Source: Metopolophium dirhodum
Lineage: Eukaryota; Arthropoda; Insecta; Hemiptera; Aphididae
Direction of reading: 5' to 3'
Assembly (NCBI RefSeq): GCF_019925205.1
Contig: NC_083566.1
Location: 13,330,001 to 13,394,000 of the forward strand
Length of the DNA: 64,000 nucleotides
The notes beneath the pieces are model-generated. The model was not told the DNA's origin. It was given only the letters and a program-made list of their open reading frames with translations, and did not search any database. This document shows, piece after piece, positions 38,514 through 52,199 of this stretch; within the stretch, counting starts at the first letter, position 1; each line of letters starts with the position of its first letter. The translations under genes and the position numbers were made by a program.

Positions 38514-41332
38514 AGTCAATATTAAATAAACGTTTGGTTTAATACTATGTCATTGAACTAATTCCGAATAGAAGCAATTTCTGAATAAAAATAGTAAACA
38601 TACTTATTACAACTGTGTAAAAGTTCTCATGAGTTGAAAAAATGTTTTATGATTAAAACATAGTTGAAGTTTGGTTTATTGTTCTCTGATTATATTTTCA
38701 TTAAAACTACCGATAATATATTTTTCTATTTAAAATATTATTATTGTCGCATTGATATTAAAATAAATACCTAGTCACGCAGAAAGCCTGGAAATCTGAA
38801 GACCATATATATAGGTAGAAATTGTATTAATTCCAAATTATAATTATGTTTTACCTTAAGAAATTAATTTGAATTCTTGAATAAAATATTATTGTTTTTC
38901 AATTATTTAAAGTAATAGGCCAAGTATGAATAATTATCATTTGGAGGTATTCATACGTTCTATATAAATTATCCAAAGGATGTTATTCAACGTGTAAGCA
39001 CTTAGTGCTCGCAGTAACTCGCAGTGATCATCGTTAACACATTTTACCGTCTTGCCGTTGTATATACCGTTTAAATATTCAATGAACAGGTATAATGGTA
39101 GATCTGTATAAATACCTGTTAGTTATCACTGTTTTAATCGATGCACTAATGCGATCAATCCCAAATACTCGCAACAATAAAATACAGCACAATCTACAAT
39201 TCAAACTATATAGTTTTAAATGCGTTTATCGAATGTCGGAATATTAATTAGGTACCTATAGTGATTAACAACAGATTGAAATATATATAAAAAAAATGGA
39301 GAAGTCGCTCTGCCGTATAGTGGATTTTAAGTGTACCTTGTCATTGAGTCGATCACTGTAGTGGTGGATGTATTCAATTTGAATTAATTGCTATATAATT
39401 GTATACCAAAAACGATTCTGGGTAGAGATGGTATGTAACTCAGTACAAGCTTTTATATCCATTAATAACCAAGGATACTTCACAATTTAATAATATTACT
39501 ATTAAAAATATGGAAGGTTCAACTAATTTTTACCTAAAATATCTTATATCACATATAATTTTTGGTATATAATAATTAATTATAATATCATATTATAGTT
39601 ATTAACTTATAAGTCAAGGCATATATAGTAGAATACCTAGTGTAAATAGGTTTATAGGTTCGTGGAATAAATAATTTAAAATTATTCAAAAATATTTTGA
39701 TAATATAAATTGTATATAATATTATAAATGAATAACATATGTGTTGGTGAAAAGATTCAAGTCCTTACTATTAATATATTTTAAATTACAATAAAATAAT
39801 TAAAGCATTTAAAATAATAAGTGTTATTTTTTGTTATCGATGTTGATATCAATGTCAATATAAATACATTACAATTTTCATTTTCCATTTACATTTAGAC
39901 AAAAAATACATTTGGCAATTTAATCAGATACTACCAAATAACGTCATAACATATTATTATTAGTTTCAGACTAATAGTTTGACAGATATGTTCTTGTAAA
40001 ACACTATAATAATATTTGTACAGTTAGTCCCGATTTTCCCATTGTTGTAATGCATAAACACTTTTTAGTTTTTGTTGTGCAAAACATACTCCAATTTTTG
40101 ATATTACAATATTAGTACTTATTCAAAATATATATCGTTTGTTTACGATATCGATAAATATGAAACGGTATGGATATTAATATATAAGCACAACAAGAGC
40201 TAATTTTTTTTGAAAATTATAATATCATATATCTATTTAGAAAACGCTAGTATAAATATTTTTGGTGAAAATGTCAAGTGTTTACAGTTATTTATTTTTG
40301 AATTACAACAAGAAAACAAAATTGATTTTATCAAAAACTGGTTTTGCATTGAATATTACAGTTTTCCGGTGGATAATTAATTTTATTTTTCTCAATTATG
40401 TTGACAAGTTCTGGGATTTATTGACCTCCTAAAGAACAAACTAGATATAATTTTCTACCAGAAATCTAAGTCCAAAGACGAATTTGAAAATGGAAAATCC
40501 TGTAAGTAAACTTCATCATTACTTATTTAATAGTCATAAATCATAATACATAGTAAACGATAGGTAATAACTAATAACATTACAATAATTTACTGTTATT
40601 ACTGTTACTGGTAAAGGTCAATGCTCTATTTAAAGCTAGATTGTTCCCTACCTTATAGGTACCAGTTACCATTGATATAAAATCACTGATCACATATGCG
40701 CACACATTTTGTTTCCATCTGTTATTGTCAGTGATGTTTATACCTTTCTATTTTAATACTCGTTAATATTAAACTATAAGTTCGATAATGGTTTATTAAT
40801 ATGTAAAAAATGTACTAACATTTTTTTTTTGTATATAATGACAACACGTGGCTCGATTTTATATTATACAGGTATTGTGGGCCATAAAATAAATAAAAAA
40901 AATTAAAATGACACCACAGTATTTGAGGCTCGCATAGTCATATCTCACCGTTCCAAAGAAAATTTGTTTACCTTTTTCCAAAGTACATGTATGTAAGTAT
41001 TTTCTTGAATTTTCTTGATTTATATTATGGTTATCTGTAGGATATTCTATATAATATTACTATCATTATTATACTGGTTAGATAAGGTTAGGTTAAGTCA
41101 AATAATTCAAGTTAGTTAGTACATAATATCCTTGTAGGAGTAAATATATAAATTATACCTAATATTATAATAATTTTATTTACCTTTTGTATTCTACATT
41201 TCTACTGCTTTGTAAAATTTGAAACGTGATTCATTTTGATTTATTAAATCAAAGTAATATGAAAATATAATATATTTTATGCAACTGTTAGATTTTGAGC
41301 AATTATGAGATAGGTAGAGGTACCTACTATAA
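38514..41332. other. Non-coding stretch with two decayed repeat pieces
   Basis: No gene is recognised. It contains the tail fragment at 39297-39425 and a decayed body piece around 40240-40390 that shares AAAATTGATTTTATC and a CGAGAAAATCGATTTTGG-like context with the GATTCTGAGCG family. Confidence 0.5.
39297..39425 (-). repeat. GATTCTGAGCG-family tail fragment
   Basis: On the plus strand it reads AAGTCGCTCTGCCGTATAGT, then CACTGTAGTGGTGGATG, TTGAATTAATTGCTATATAA and CAAAAACGATTCTGGGT. That is the reverse complement of the family tail, with moderate divergence. Confidence 0.7.
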
Positions 41333-41340
41333 GATAATAC

Positions 41341-41810
41341 CAAGGCTAAGCATTAACGAGTTAAAAGTTAAAATTAAGTTAAAACGTTAAGTTAATTTTA
41401 ATTAAGTTACTCGTTACTTTTTTTTTCAAATTAACTTTTAACTTAATAAGTTACCTTTTTTCAAGATTAACGTGTTAACTTCAAGTTAATTTTATTTCAA
41501 AAGTATCTAAATCAAGTTAATTTTCGTCCGAAGAATAATGCAAATTTTTGAATGGGTTTTTGCTTAAATTTCCCCAGTAAATTTCTTGAGCGTAAAGAAA
41601 AACTATCTAATAAACCATATTATGAGTCTGGAATTTTTTATTTTTGTAAACTAGCAAATTTTAACTTAACACTAAGTTAAGTTACTTTTTTTTCAAAGTT
41701 AACTCTTGACTTAATGAGTTATCGAAAAAAAATACGAGTAACTTTTAACTTAAATTTTAAAATAACTTAATTTAACGAGTTAAAAAAAATTGTTAACTTG
41801 CCCATCTTTG
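41341..41810. mobile_element. hAT-type MITE with perfect 8-bp TSD
   Basis: GATAATAC flanks both ends (41333-41340 and 41811-41818), a perfect 8-bp target-site duplication. The left end reads CAAGGCTAAGCATTAACGAG. The right end, reverse-complemented, reads CAAAGATGGGCAAGTTAACA, so the TIRs are imperfect. The interior is built of many GTTAA/TTAACTT words (AACGAGTTAAAAGTTAA, AAGTTACTCGTTAC) on both strands, giving long self-complementary stretches. It is 470 bp without a coding frame. Confidence 0.9.
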
Positions 41811-41818
41811 GATAATAC

Positions 41819-43693
41819 TACCTAGTCTTAAATACGATTTAAATGATTCTCAAATTAATCGTATTTTTGTTGAACATTTCGTCGCTTATACTGCAACAGT
41901 GCATATCTCATAATTTGACAAAATGAGATTATTGTCAATATTTAAAATAAATGATTCCGAGCATTTATTCATCAGGGAAATTTACTGTTGGATTAGCGGT
42001 TACACTGTTATTCACAATAATAACAATAAAAGTATTAATAATAATGAAGTACGAAATATAACTATCTCAGTTATAACACGGGAGATAGGATAGGCATTGT
42101 TGTCAAAATAAATTAAATTAGAAAATCTGTTTTGCAATACTTTGCAAAACCTGTTTTTTGTGTCTCATGAAAAACTACAAAAACTGAGATATACACTGTT
42201 GTAATATAAGCGACGATTTGTACCTTTTTAAACTATATATTATATTAACGTTTACGTTTGGTTAGAAATACATACATCAACAGTAAACACTAAACGCGTA
42301 TCTTTTTAATTTAATTTTCAGTTAAATAATGTATCATATTATATTTATTTTATGCTTAGGTAGGTACCTCTATATATTTTATCTATTTATAATAAATTCA
42401 AAATATAACTATTTACATTTCATAATAATAATGTATTGCCGTATACATCCAACATTTATTGAATTATATTATTATAAATACTACAATAATTAGGTAAAAT
42501 ACATTTATAACATTGAGTTTAAATATAAATGCAATATAGTACTGGAATATAGCTCATAATAAACAAATTGGATTCAATTGAAACTTTTTTTCGCATGATA
42601 AGGCTACTGGTTGATGTACGTAAGTACCTAACGGGATAGTAGATTTTCAGCCTTGAACATATTATCATAACTGCATCAATGAGTATCATCCCACAGAACT
42701 ACAGAAGTGTTCGTTATATTATGATCAGTAGGTAACTATTGCTATAACCATGCGATTCGATGTGATTTTAATTGTTTAGTTCATTTTTCTAAAAATTAAA
42801 ATAATTAATTTATGACTGCAATTGTTTTTATGTTTTAAAAACGCATATGATTTTAAATACGCAGTATATTTTAAGTGTATTAAGTGTATAATATTATAGA
42901 CTATAAGACAGTGTATACAAACAATCTACACAACCGAAAAGTAAATTTTTCTATTATATATTTTCTTTTAATAGGCCTATATTACTATTAACATTATTAT
43001 ACATAACTATATAAGCATTAGGTATTGAATTATCGGTTTTTATTTTATAGTGTCATATGACGTGCCAATATTGTGTAAATTTGATTTCTAGTTTTAATTA
43101 TTTAGAAATCATATTTTTATTCTATTTATCCTATATTTTGCCATACTCTTATTCATTAATGTCATCAGATTTGAATTTTAGATTTTTTTAAAAGAATGCT
43201 TATAATTTTAATTTTAATTATAAAGCAGAATATAAAAAAAGAAAATTTATAAAAATGATTATTTAAATTAGTTCAAAATGCCGTATCAGAAAAATATAAA
43301 AATATAAAATATAGATTGCAATTAAAAAAAACTAAATCAAATATAAGTAGATTATAAAATTAATTTAGGATCTAATATTTTTTAGATTTTCTCAATAGTT
43401 TTTATATTTTTAAAAAACTACATAACGCCTAGAAAGTTGAAATGAGCTCATGCGCCAAACATCTCGTCAATATATTCAGTATAAAATAAATGATTTTCCT
43501 TGTTTTTGTTATTTTACTATTAACTATCTTACATTATATTTTAAAGTAGGTACTAATAGTAAATATTACTAGTTATTATTAGTGTTTTCTATAATTTATT
43601 AGGTACGCACTAATAACATTAATACATATTTCATGTGGTTATAATACTTTCAGGTTACACATGAAAACTAAGAACATAAAATAAAATACTATT
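41819..43693. other. AT-rich region upstream of UGT-A
   Basis: No further gene is seen. AT-rich sequence leads into the first UGT. TTATAATACTTTCAG at 43639-43653, just before the start codon, could be a splice acceptor for an intron in the 5' UTR or part of a weak core promoter. I cannot decide which. Confidence 0.45.
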
Positions 43694-46600
43694 ATGAAAT
43701 ACATTATGATATTGGTAATTGTATTAATCTTTTATGTTCATGCAATAAAAAGTTCGAATATACTTGTTTTTGTGCCATCGCCATGGAAAAGTCACATTAC
43801 TTCTTTCCAACCATTATTTTTGGAATTAGCAAATCGTGGTCATAATGTAACAGTAGTATCAAAATTTATAGTTAAAAATCCACCACCGACATATACACAA
43901 TTGATTCCTTCTTACGATTTTGATATTGATGGAAGTAAGTTAAATGTATGTTCGAGGCCGACGTAGCCGCATATTGTGTTGTCTCCGTTTTACTAACGCA
44001 TAACATATGTAGGACATTTTACGTTCAAAAGAATTTATTTTACTTCGTGATATTTTTATAACAATAAATTTAAAAGCAAAGAAATAAGAATATTATCTAA
44101 GGTCTCACGTAGGATTTTTATGATATTTTAATTTTTAAGCAAATTCTCAATTACTCATAGCTTAACATTTTTAGATTTTGTGTACATTTTAAAATCCTCG
44201 CGAATTGCTTGAAAATTAAAATATTATAAAAATTATACGCAGGGCCTTAGAGAATATTCTTACTATTAAATTTGATAATGAGCCAATTAACTGTAATATT
44301 AAAAATAACAAAGAAAAATTAATTTTTCTGAACGTTAAATTTGCATTACTTTGCGTTAAAGCAGTTATTAGACCGAGACAACAAATGCAGTGCGACGTCA
44401 TATCAAGGAAATATTTAATTAACTGCTTACTGCCTAATATTAATATTGATTGCTAAATACTAAAATATTATTGAATTATGGTTTTGTATGCATATTTTTA
44501 AATAATTAATTTTTAGGATCGGATTTCTTAATGCGTGAACGGAGCATTCATTACTCATTTTTCGAAGATCCAATAACACGTAGCACAGTATTAGTCGACA
44601 CAACATATATGTTTTTATCAGATCCAGAAGTACAGAAATTTATTAAATATGATCAATCAACGTTTGATTTAGTCATCATAGAATCATTCTTTCAAGAGTG
44701 CACTGTAGCGCTGGGCCATAAATACAGAGCACCAGTAATTTCAATCGTTCCCGTAACTCCTTGGGTAAGCGTATCTCGATGGACAGCAAATCCTTCAGAT
44801 TTTTCATACATCAAGGACTTTATGCTCGATGGTGGCAAGTCAATGACTTTCTGGGAACGATTCACAAATAGCTATATTGGGTTTTACTGTCTATTTGTCG
44901 AACTCGTTACGTATCTTCCAAAATTGGAAAATATAATGGATACTTACTTCCAATACCCCGGATATGAAAACCGACCTACAATGTCGGAGATGCTGAAGAA
45001 CATATCGCTCAGTTTAATCGACTCTGACGTAACACTTTTTAGTCCACGACCTTATATTCCGAGTTTTATTGAAGTTTCTGGTATCCATATTCGACCTATA
45101 AAGCAAATGGACGAGGTATTAATTTTTTTATTCCAGTATTTATTTTTTAATTATCAGACAATTATTATTTATAGTTTTTATACAACACGCGGTATTTTGC
45201 GTATAATATAGAGACTACAAGACTTTATGGACGCAGCTAACACGGGTGTTGTCTATTTCAATTTTGGCACTATATTGAATGTGACAAGTATACCGAAACC
45301 GTCTATGCGCAGTTTGATTAATGTATTAGGCCGATTAGAACAGAAGATTGTCTTTAGATGGATTAATAACGACACTCAAAGATTCCCAACCAACTTTTAT
45401 GTCAACTCTTGGCTCCCGCAAAGAGAAATACTGAGTAGCATTTTATTTGAGAATTATAATCTAGTAAAGACCTTAGGTTTTGAATATTATTTGTTTTAGA
45501 TCATCCAAATTGCAAACTTTTTATTACTCACGGAGGAGTCCATGGTATTATAGAGACAATAGATGCCGGGATTCCAATTATTGGATTTCCTGTTTTTGGG
45601 GACCAGTTTCAAAATGTAAGAAGCAGCCAAGAAAATGGTATTGGTATTATGAGTAATATTTTTACGATGACTGAAGAGACATTTGAAAAAGATATAAAGC
45701 TTATAATTAGTGATAAGAAGTGAGTAATTGTGAATCAAATGTAACTCCATTATTAATATTACTGGTCCCAATAGGTCTTGTTTTTTCATTACATTAAGTT
45801 AATTCTGAAGGCTAAAATGCATCACTTTAAAAAAATTAATTAAAAATAATACTTTTAGATTAATTGATTTAAATTATCTACCTGCCATGATATTATAATT
45901 TATAATCTAATTTTTATTATAATGTGTCCAATTAAAGTTTATTTACCTACTAGAAGTAAATAATATTTATGACCTTTATAAATAGTATTTATGTATTATA
46001 AAAATAAATGTTAATGAATTTTGACTTTCAAATGGTTAGATACAACTAAACATTATACAGTCTAGTCTTGATAATTCGAATCTCAAAGGAAATAAAATAT
46101 AATATCGACTTCTGTATTTTCTATATATATACTTCAAACACAACTTAAAAACCTTCAAGGGGCAAGGAAAAAATTCGAGTTATCGAGACTAGACTGTATA
46201 CTTCATTTAAAATGTTAGGTGACAAAAATAATTTATAGAAAAAAAATAAAAAATAATATTCCATCTAGTATAATATATTATTGATATTGAATTCAAACTG
46301 ATTGTAGTGTAATATAAACAAGGGTTTATTAATTTATTATATTAAATATTTATAGATTTCAAAGTAGCACCATTCTGTGTTTTCTCATTTTTCTGTATAA
46401 GCAGTAGGTACCTACAAGAATATTTTTTCATCTTATAATTTTTACTTGGGTGCTCTAACATTGCAGGTTACGTAAAAACCGTAGGTCAAGTAAAAACAAA
46501 TTTATAAGATGTAGAGAAAATGAATGAGGAACACATTGAAAGATTTTTAACTTTTCAATTTTTACAATCATCGTTTGGTTGTAAAATACACACTAGTATT

Positions 46601-48346
46601 TTTAATCTATGGTTTAAGTTAACATTTTTGGACCAATAACAAACCTCAAAGACTTTCATAGACCAATTCTAGAAATTTAAAATTGAACAGCGATTGTGCA
46701 TTTGTACTTTTAGAAAGGTTGTTTTTAAATGTCCCTGTATCAACTATTCGATAAAATAAAAAAATAAATATTGAAGAAATGAAACAAGCACCCGTTTGAA
46801 CAATTTCTTGATTTCATTAATAAAATAAAATTATTTAAACGATATAACAAAATAAGTGATTGGTTATATTTTCAAAAAAATTCAGTCTTAGAAACCCTCT
46901 CAAATCCATTTAGGTTCACTTATTGTTACTAATTCACGAGTCTTTAATAACATTTTGGTTGTAAATATTCTTAATTTTGATTGACTGAATATAGTGACTA
47001 TTGCCTGGATATTAAGTAACTACGTATATTAAAACTTTTGGGAATTGTTAAATAAATTCCTATACTATTAAAAGTTATTATATATATTTTATAATAATAA
47101 TTATAATATTATTGCTATTAACTTAATATAAGTCAATACCACGTACCGTAAGACGAATTGAATGGGTTCGTGGTTTTAATATCATAAAATTAGTCTAAAT
47201 ATTTTGAAAATTTCATTGTTTACGGAATGTTGGAATGTTTTAAGTTTCTATGATTCTTAAATTTTAACAAAATAACAAAAATCGGTCGATGATAAATCAT
47301 CAATATACCCACGATTTCGTAAAAATTTGCACTTTAAATACTCATAAGATTAATGCGGTTTTACGCTAAACTTTTTTTTCAATTCCAGTAAGAATAATTT
47401 ATGAGAAATATTGTATTGAATTTTTAGCCTTAGGTATTAAAATTAAATTAGCTTAAACATTTTTAATTATAAGATTATACACTTTCCACGAATTGTTGAT
47501 AATTTTATTAGCCGTATGAACAACTTATAAAGAATTTAAAAAAAAACCCAAAATGTTAAATATCTATAAATAATTGCTCAAAAAGCGTATAGATATATTT
47601 AAAGTTTTATCATTTACAGAAAATACTAAAATTAACATTTCATCGTTTTTAAATTTCATCATAAAAATAATATCGATTTTGTTGAAAACCGGTTTTGCGT
47701 AAAATTCCTGTTTATTCTTAGTTTGTTTTTGTTTTTCCCGATGCATAAAAACAGTTCTAAATCCTACATTCTTAAGAAATTGAATTTTGTTAATAGTCAA
47801 TAGCTAATAATTATCTATATATATTTTTTAGAGTGCTGAGTTTTTATTATTACTAAATAATAATTTGTTAAAATAATAAATAATACAAATGTAAAGTTTT
47901 AATTAATAAATATTTAAAATATTACTCACTTTTCAAAATATTTAACATGACGATGTCATAGGTATATAAGAAGCGTAGTAGTTTTATTTATAAATATTAA
48001 ATATATTATGACGTCCACTTTGAAAATGTCAAATTTTTTGTAAATTGTTTTTATTATGAAATGTTATTAAAGGTTTTCTGAAAATGTTAAAAGAATGTCT
48101 TCCATATTTCATGATCGACCGATGTCAGCGCTGAATACGGCGGTATATTGGGTGGAATACGTAATCAGAAATAAAGGAGCTCATCATTTACGTTCTGCAG
48201 CAGTGGATTTAACGTGGTACCAATATTATTTATTAGACGTTATTGCATTTCTTATTATAATTTTAATGTTTTTTATTTGTATTTTATATTTTATTACTAA
48301 ACGGATTATGAGATTTAATATGTTCACTAAAAAGAAAACAGATTAA
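43694..48346 (+). CDS. UDP-glycosyltransferase UGT-A (5 exons, 518 aa)
   Basis: Family 1 UDP-glycosyltransferase, which transfers sugar (UDP-glucose in most insects) to small lipophilic acceptors in the ER lumen. Exons inferred from splice sites and UGT-B: 43694-43934, 44517-45115, 45212-45434, 45500-45719 and 48073-48346, joining to 1557 nt with no internal stop. Residues 1-21 look like a signal peptide. SSNILVFVPSPWKSH contains the candidate catalytic His34, and FDLVIIESFF follows in exon 2. The UGT signature is F362-Q390 (FITHGG..E..P..GFP..GDQ). A hydrophobic anchor lies at about 484-502, and the tail ends KKTD, a KKxx ER-retrieval signal. All introns are GT-AG. Intron 4 is long (2353 bp) because of repeats. 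An AATAAA signal lies at 48563. Substrate unknown. Exon 5 assignment across the long intron rests on phase and on homology to UGT-B. Confidence 0.93.
46058..46196. mobile_element. pogo/Tc1-type MITE in UGT-A intron 4
   Basis: It is 139 bp, beginning CAGTCTAGTCTTGATAATTC and ending with the imperfect inverted copy GAGTTATCGAGACTAGACTG. A TA dinucleotide sits on each side (46056-46057 and 46197-46198), as expected for Tc1/mariner/pogo insertions. Starts with CAG and a TCGATAATTCGA-like TIR are common in pogo-like elements. No coding frame. Confidence 0.85.
47200..47770 (-). repeat. Decayed GATTCTGAGCG-family body in UGT-A intron 4
   Basis: Around 47670-47710 the sequence AATATCGATTTTGTTGAAAA followed by CCGGTTTTGCGTAAAATTCC is the reverse complement of the family segment GGGAATTTTTACGCAAAATC..GAGAAAATCGATTTT (compare 31409-31450). 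The rest is strongly diverged. It helps explain why intron 4 is three times longer here than in UGT-B. Confidence 0.6.
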
Positions 48347-48562
48347 CGTTTTGTGAAATTGTAAAATATTTGTCTTACATTATCACATATTATTATAATA
48401 CCTATATCTTCACTTGTTTATAACGTTAACAATACCATACAAAATAATAGTTATAACTTAAAAGGCAATAATTTTATTTTTACAATATCTATGTAGGTAC
48501 TATATCTACCTATTAAATATATTAGTTAAAATATGAAATAGACTAACATGTAACGTATATAC

Positions 48563-48568
48563 AATAAA
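48563..48568 (+). other. Probable polyadenylation signal of UGT-A
   Basis: AATAAA within ATACAATAAAACTTCAAG, about 220 nt after the stop codon. It is the first canonical hexamer I see downstream of UGT-A. Confidence 0.5.
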
Positions 48569-49185
48569 ACTTCAAGTTTCAATTGACAGTTTATTAATAT
48601 ATTTATGTTAAGTAAAATAGAATTTGTTGACAATAATTTACTCTTAATAACGATATAACACTTAGGTTGTATGTATAATCGCCCTTATTTCCGTATAAAT
48701 TACACAAAAAAATATAAATATTTTAATCTATATTCGAACATTCCGGCCATATACACACCTTAAAATAGTTACCTAATTTCTAATATTATTATATTCGTAT
48801 TTATTACAAGGAAACCCAGTTCTCCTTCATATTATGCCCAATAATACGGTCATCGATGCTAACTGTAATCGGCCGAGCATATCTTACATTACTCACAAAA
48901 TATTAAAATTTTAAAACTTCCCTATTATAACTCTAACTTTAAAAAAAATGTCTGATAAACGAAATATTTTTGAGAATCAAACTACAAACCTTAACTAACT
49001 AAACCTTATATAAGTTATAAAGTTATAACTTATCAACTACTTAAATTTTTATACATTGACATTTTTTAGAAAAATATTTTTATTTGAAATATAATATACT
49101 GTCGTTTAAAAAAGTAAAAACATAAAACATGATAACGACATACAAAAGTACTTAAGAAACATATTTTAACATAGATATTTTTTTT
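48569..49185. other. Intergenic AT-rich DNA after UGT-A
   Basis: Nothing is recognised here between the UGT-A polyadenylation signal and the next repeat element. Confidence 0.5.
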
Positions 49186-50629
49186 AGATTCTGAGCGAAG
49201 CGATGAATGTATTGATTCTACAATGATGTGTGTTTTTTTTTTTTTTTTATTTTTTTTTAAATTTTTAAATTTTTTTTTAAATTTTTAATTTAATTTTTTA
49301 TTTTTGTGTCTGTCATCACCTTTTAGGACAGTAAAAGTGCTTGGATTTTCTTCAATAGTAACTTTTCTGATAGGAAAGTGAATCTAGTTGGTACTTTGGG
49401 GGGTCAAAAATTAAGGAAAAACGGGAATTTTTACGTAAAATCTGTTTTCGAGAAAATCGATTTTGGTTTTTGGTGTAACTCTAAAACAAATGACCGTAGG
49501 GACATGCAATTTTGACTGAATGTTTATATTAGCATTTTCTATACACCATAAAATTTACAAAATATTTTGACTCTTTTTGAGCTGTTTACGGCCATTGTCA
49601 GTTTTCAATTTTTTTAGTTTTTTTTTCTATAAATATCAATAAAATTTTATCTGTTGAGTAAAAAAGCTTGAAAATGTAATAGAAGGCTTCTAGGTTATTG
49701 TTTCAAAGGCAGATGAAAAAAATTAAAAATCCTTAGTCACAGTTTTTAATTATAAGCATTTAAAGTTCAAATTTTGACAAAATACGGAAAAATCACGAAA
49801 AATAGCAAATTATTTTGATGAGAATTCATAAAAATTTTTCTTTTTAAATCTAAGATTTGAAAATGTAATATAAGATTACTCATAAGTTTGTCTACCTTTA
49901 TCAAAAAAAAAATGTCTAGAAGAAACTTAAATTAAATTTTTATGAGCGTCTAAAATTTATATTTTTACAACATTTGATATTTACTCGATTTCTCATGTAA
50001 CAATTTTCTTATTTTATTGTAATTAAAAAACGAATGACTGTAGATACTTGAAAATTTCACTGAATGTTTATATTAGCATTTTCTATACACCTTAAAATGT
50101 TGAAAATATTTTGACTCTTTTTGAGCTGTTTACGGACATTGTCAGTTTTCAATTTTTTTAGTTTTTTTTCTATAAATATCAATAAATTTTTATTTGTTGG
50201 GTAAAAAAGCGTGAAAATTTAATATAAGGCTCCTGATATATCGTTCTAATAGCAGTTGAAAAATATTAAAAATACATAGGCACAATTTTTTTTTATAAGC
50301 ATTTAAAGTTCAAATTTTGACAACATTTATCAAATTTATAATTTACTAATTATTTTGTAGTTAAAAATTTATAAATTTTTAACTTTTATGGCTAAGGATT
50401 GAAAATTTAAAACAAGGCTCCACGTAAATAGGTTATATATAAATATTACTTTATTCACAATAATATCATCAAATATACTTGTTAATATCATAGGCTGACT
50501 GACCGTTTTCGCTCAGAATCGTTTTTCTTATACAATGATATTATATCATTGAATTCAAATTTAACACCATCCATTACAGTGACCCACTTGTAACCTACCG
50601 TACAGCAGAGCGACATCCACTTATCCACC
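49186..50629 (+). mobile_element. GATTCTGAGCG-family element between the UGT genes
   Basis: The head AGATTCTGAGCGAAGCGATG is preceded by an A/T tract. Two body units have markers at about 49580 and 50126. The inverted head motif CGCTCAGAATC is at about 50511, and the tail ends CATCCACTTATCCACC. Compared with 31179 it lacks a segment after GGGGGGTCAAAA (about 49407), a deletion also reflected in the copy at 61030. It has T-rich slippage near 49235-49300. It lies in the 3.9-kb spacer between the paralogous UGTs. Confidence 0.88.
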
Positions 50630-52132
50630 TTTTTAAATATTGTTTCGTAATGAATGAAGATTATGTAAAAAATATTTCCCAAAATATTAATACTTTAAGA
50701 GAAATATAGTAATACACGTTTAAAGGAGTGATCCAATATTATATATTATTACATTGCAAATTGTAGTATTGTACCTATATAGGTATAATTACGTCCCACA
50801 TATTATATTTTGTTACCTTGGTCGAAACGTGTCTCGAGATTATATTACTATTATAGAACCTAATTAGTGGTTACTCCCATCTGTGCAACTCAGGCACTCA
50901 GCTGTTCACGGATCTCGGTGGCTTTCGGTTCAATCAGGCCACCGATAAAAATGTTTTTTTTTTTTTTTATCATATTTCAATATAACCCATATATTATTAT
51001 CAAAAACTTAAAATTAAAATTGACAGTTATAATGTAGGAAGAGAGAATTATAGTATTTTAACTTTAAACCTTTTTTGGAAGGGCTTACCTCTAATTGCGA
51101 CTATGCATACAACGAATGAGTTTGTTTTTATGATTTTTGAAATAGGTTTGTCGATATCATATTATTATGAGACAATCGTGTTTATTTGTTGTTTCTTGAT
51201 AAAATGGTAAGTATTTTGTGTTAGGTTTATTCGATGTGGTTTCACCAAAAAAAAAAAACATTTCCATTTTAAACGAAAATATATTTCAAGGTCATACGTA
51301 TTTTAGATAGTTATGTGAGCTCTGACCTACTATTCCATGTGTTGTTTCTAAATTTGCAACAGTCTTCGCGCTACTGCTACTTTGGAAGCATCTTATTCTT
51401 CTACACGTTAATATTTCCAAGTTTTTATCTTTCAATTTTTAATTTATTGAAATTTTTTATGTATGTTGTTTGCAATAATTAAATCAATTACATTTTAGAC
51501 GTATGATTTATACCTACCACTGTTTTTACTTATTACAATCAAGTTACACGTAAGTAATTAAATTATCTTTAAAACCAACAAATAATATTGAAAAGATCAT
51601 ATTGATATGAATAAGTTCTTAGGTATTTTTTTTTTTTAATAAAGTCATAAATTATTATTTTTTAGAATGTTAAGTTAAAGTATAAAACCAATGATTACAT
51701 AGATAGATTATACGTCTTATCTATAATCCATAGAAATATTTTGAATGTTAATATTTGGAAGATATTTAAAATAATTTGTCAAAAACGTTTATTTTTATAA
51801 TCGTTTAACATAAAACTTATCATACTCTGTTATACACTTCATAAATTATCTTTATAATAAATAATATTATTGTTTTCTTTTGAATCGTATACAAACCACG
51901 TAATTTATCACCGACTTCGAATTTCAAATTATGTTCCTAAGAACACCAGTGTTCTACACCATATTGAACTGAGGCAGTGTAAATTGACTAGTGTTGGATA
52001 CGAGAACGAAAATGAAAATCATACAACACCATATTGTCCATATTGTTCATAGACCATAGTATAATAATATAAAACATTTTAAAATTGTTATTAATTTTAT
52101 TTGACTAGGTATATACAACAGGTTTATGATAA
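50630..52132. other. Spacer upstream of UGT-B
   Basis: No gene is recognised. A perfect 8-bp stem (TCGGTGGC..GCCACCGA, about 50918-50947) followed by a T-run is visible but has no assigned role. The open frame 51870-52052 (plus) ends in a Cys-Pro-Tyr-Cys motif but is too short and isolated to call. Confidence 0.45.
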
Positions 52133-52133
52133 C

Positions 52134-52166
52134 ATAAAATATCTTATCTTATTGCTAAATTCAGAT
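52134..52166 (+). promoter_or_regulatory. Candidate core promoter of UGT-B with GATA sites
   Basis: A TATA-like ATAAAA (52134-52139) lies 29 bp before the A of a TCAGAT initiator-like word (52161-52166), 35 bp ahead of the start codon. Between them, ATCTTATCTTA contains two overlapping AGATAAG-type GATA sites on the minus strand. GATA sites close to the start are common in insect gut and fat-body detoxification genes, so the arrangement is plausible. In AT-rich DNA it could also be chance. Confidence 0.35.
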
Positions 52167-52199
52167 TAGCAGAAAACAATTTGGAAGCATCAAATAAAA

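Noticed and set aside
45227..45499. Exon 3 of UGT-A read through its donor as a separate protein
   Set aside because: Homology with UGT-B and the phase place the donor at 45435; the extra residues are intron.
50918..50975. Hairpin plus T-run resembling an intrinsic terminator
   Set aside because: The window is eukaryotic, and no transcript is assigned here.
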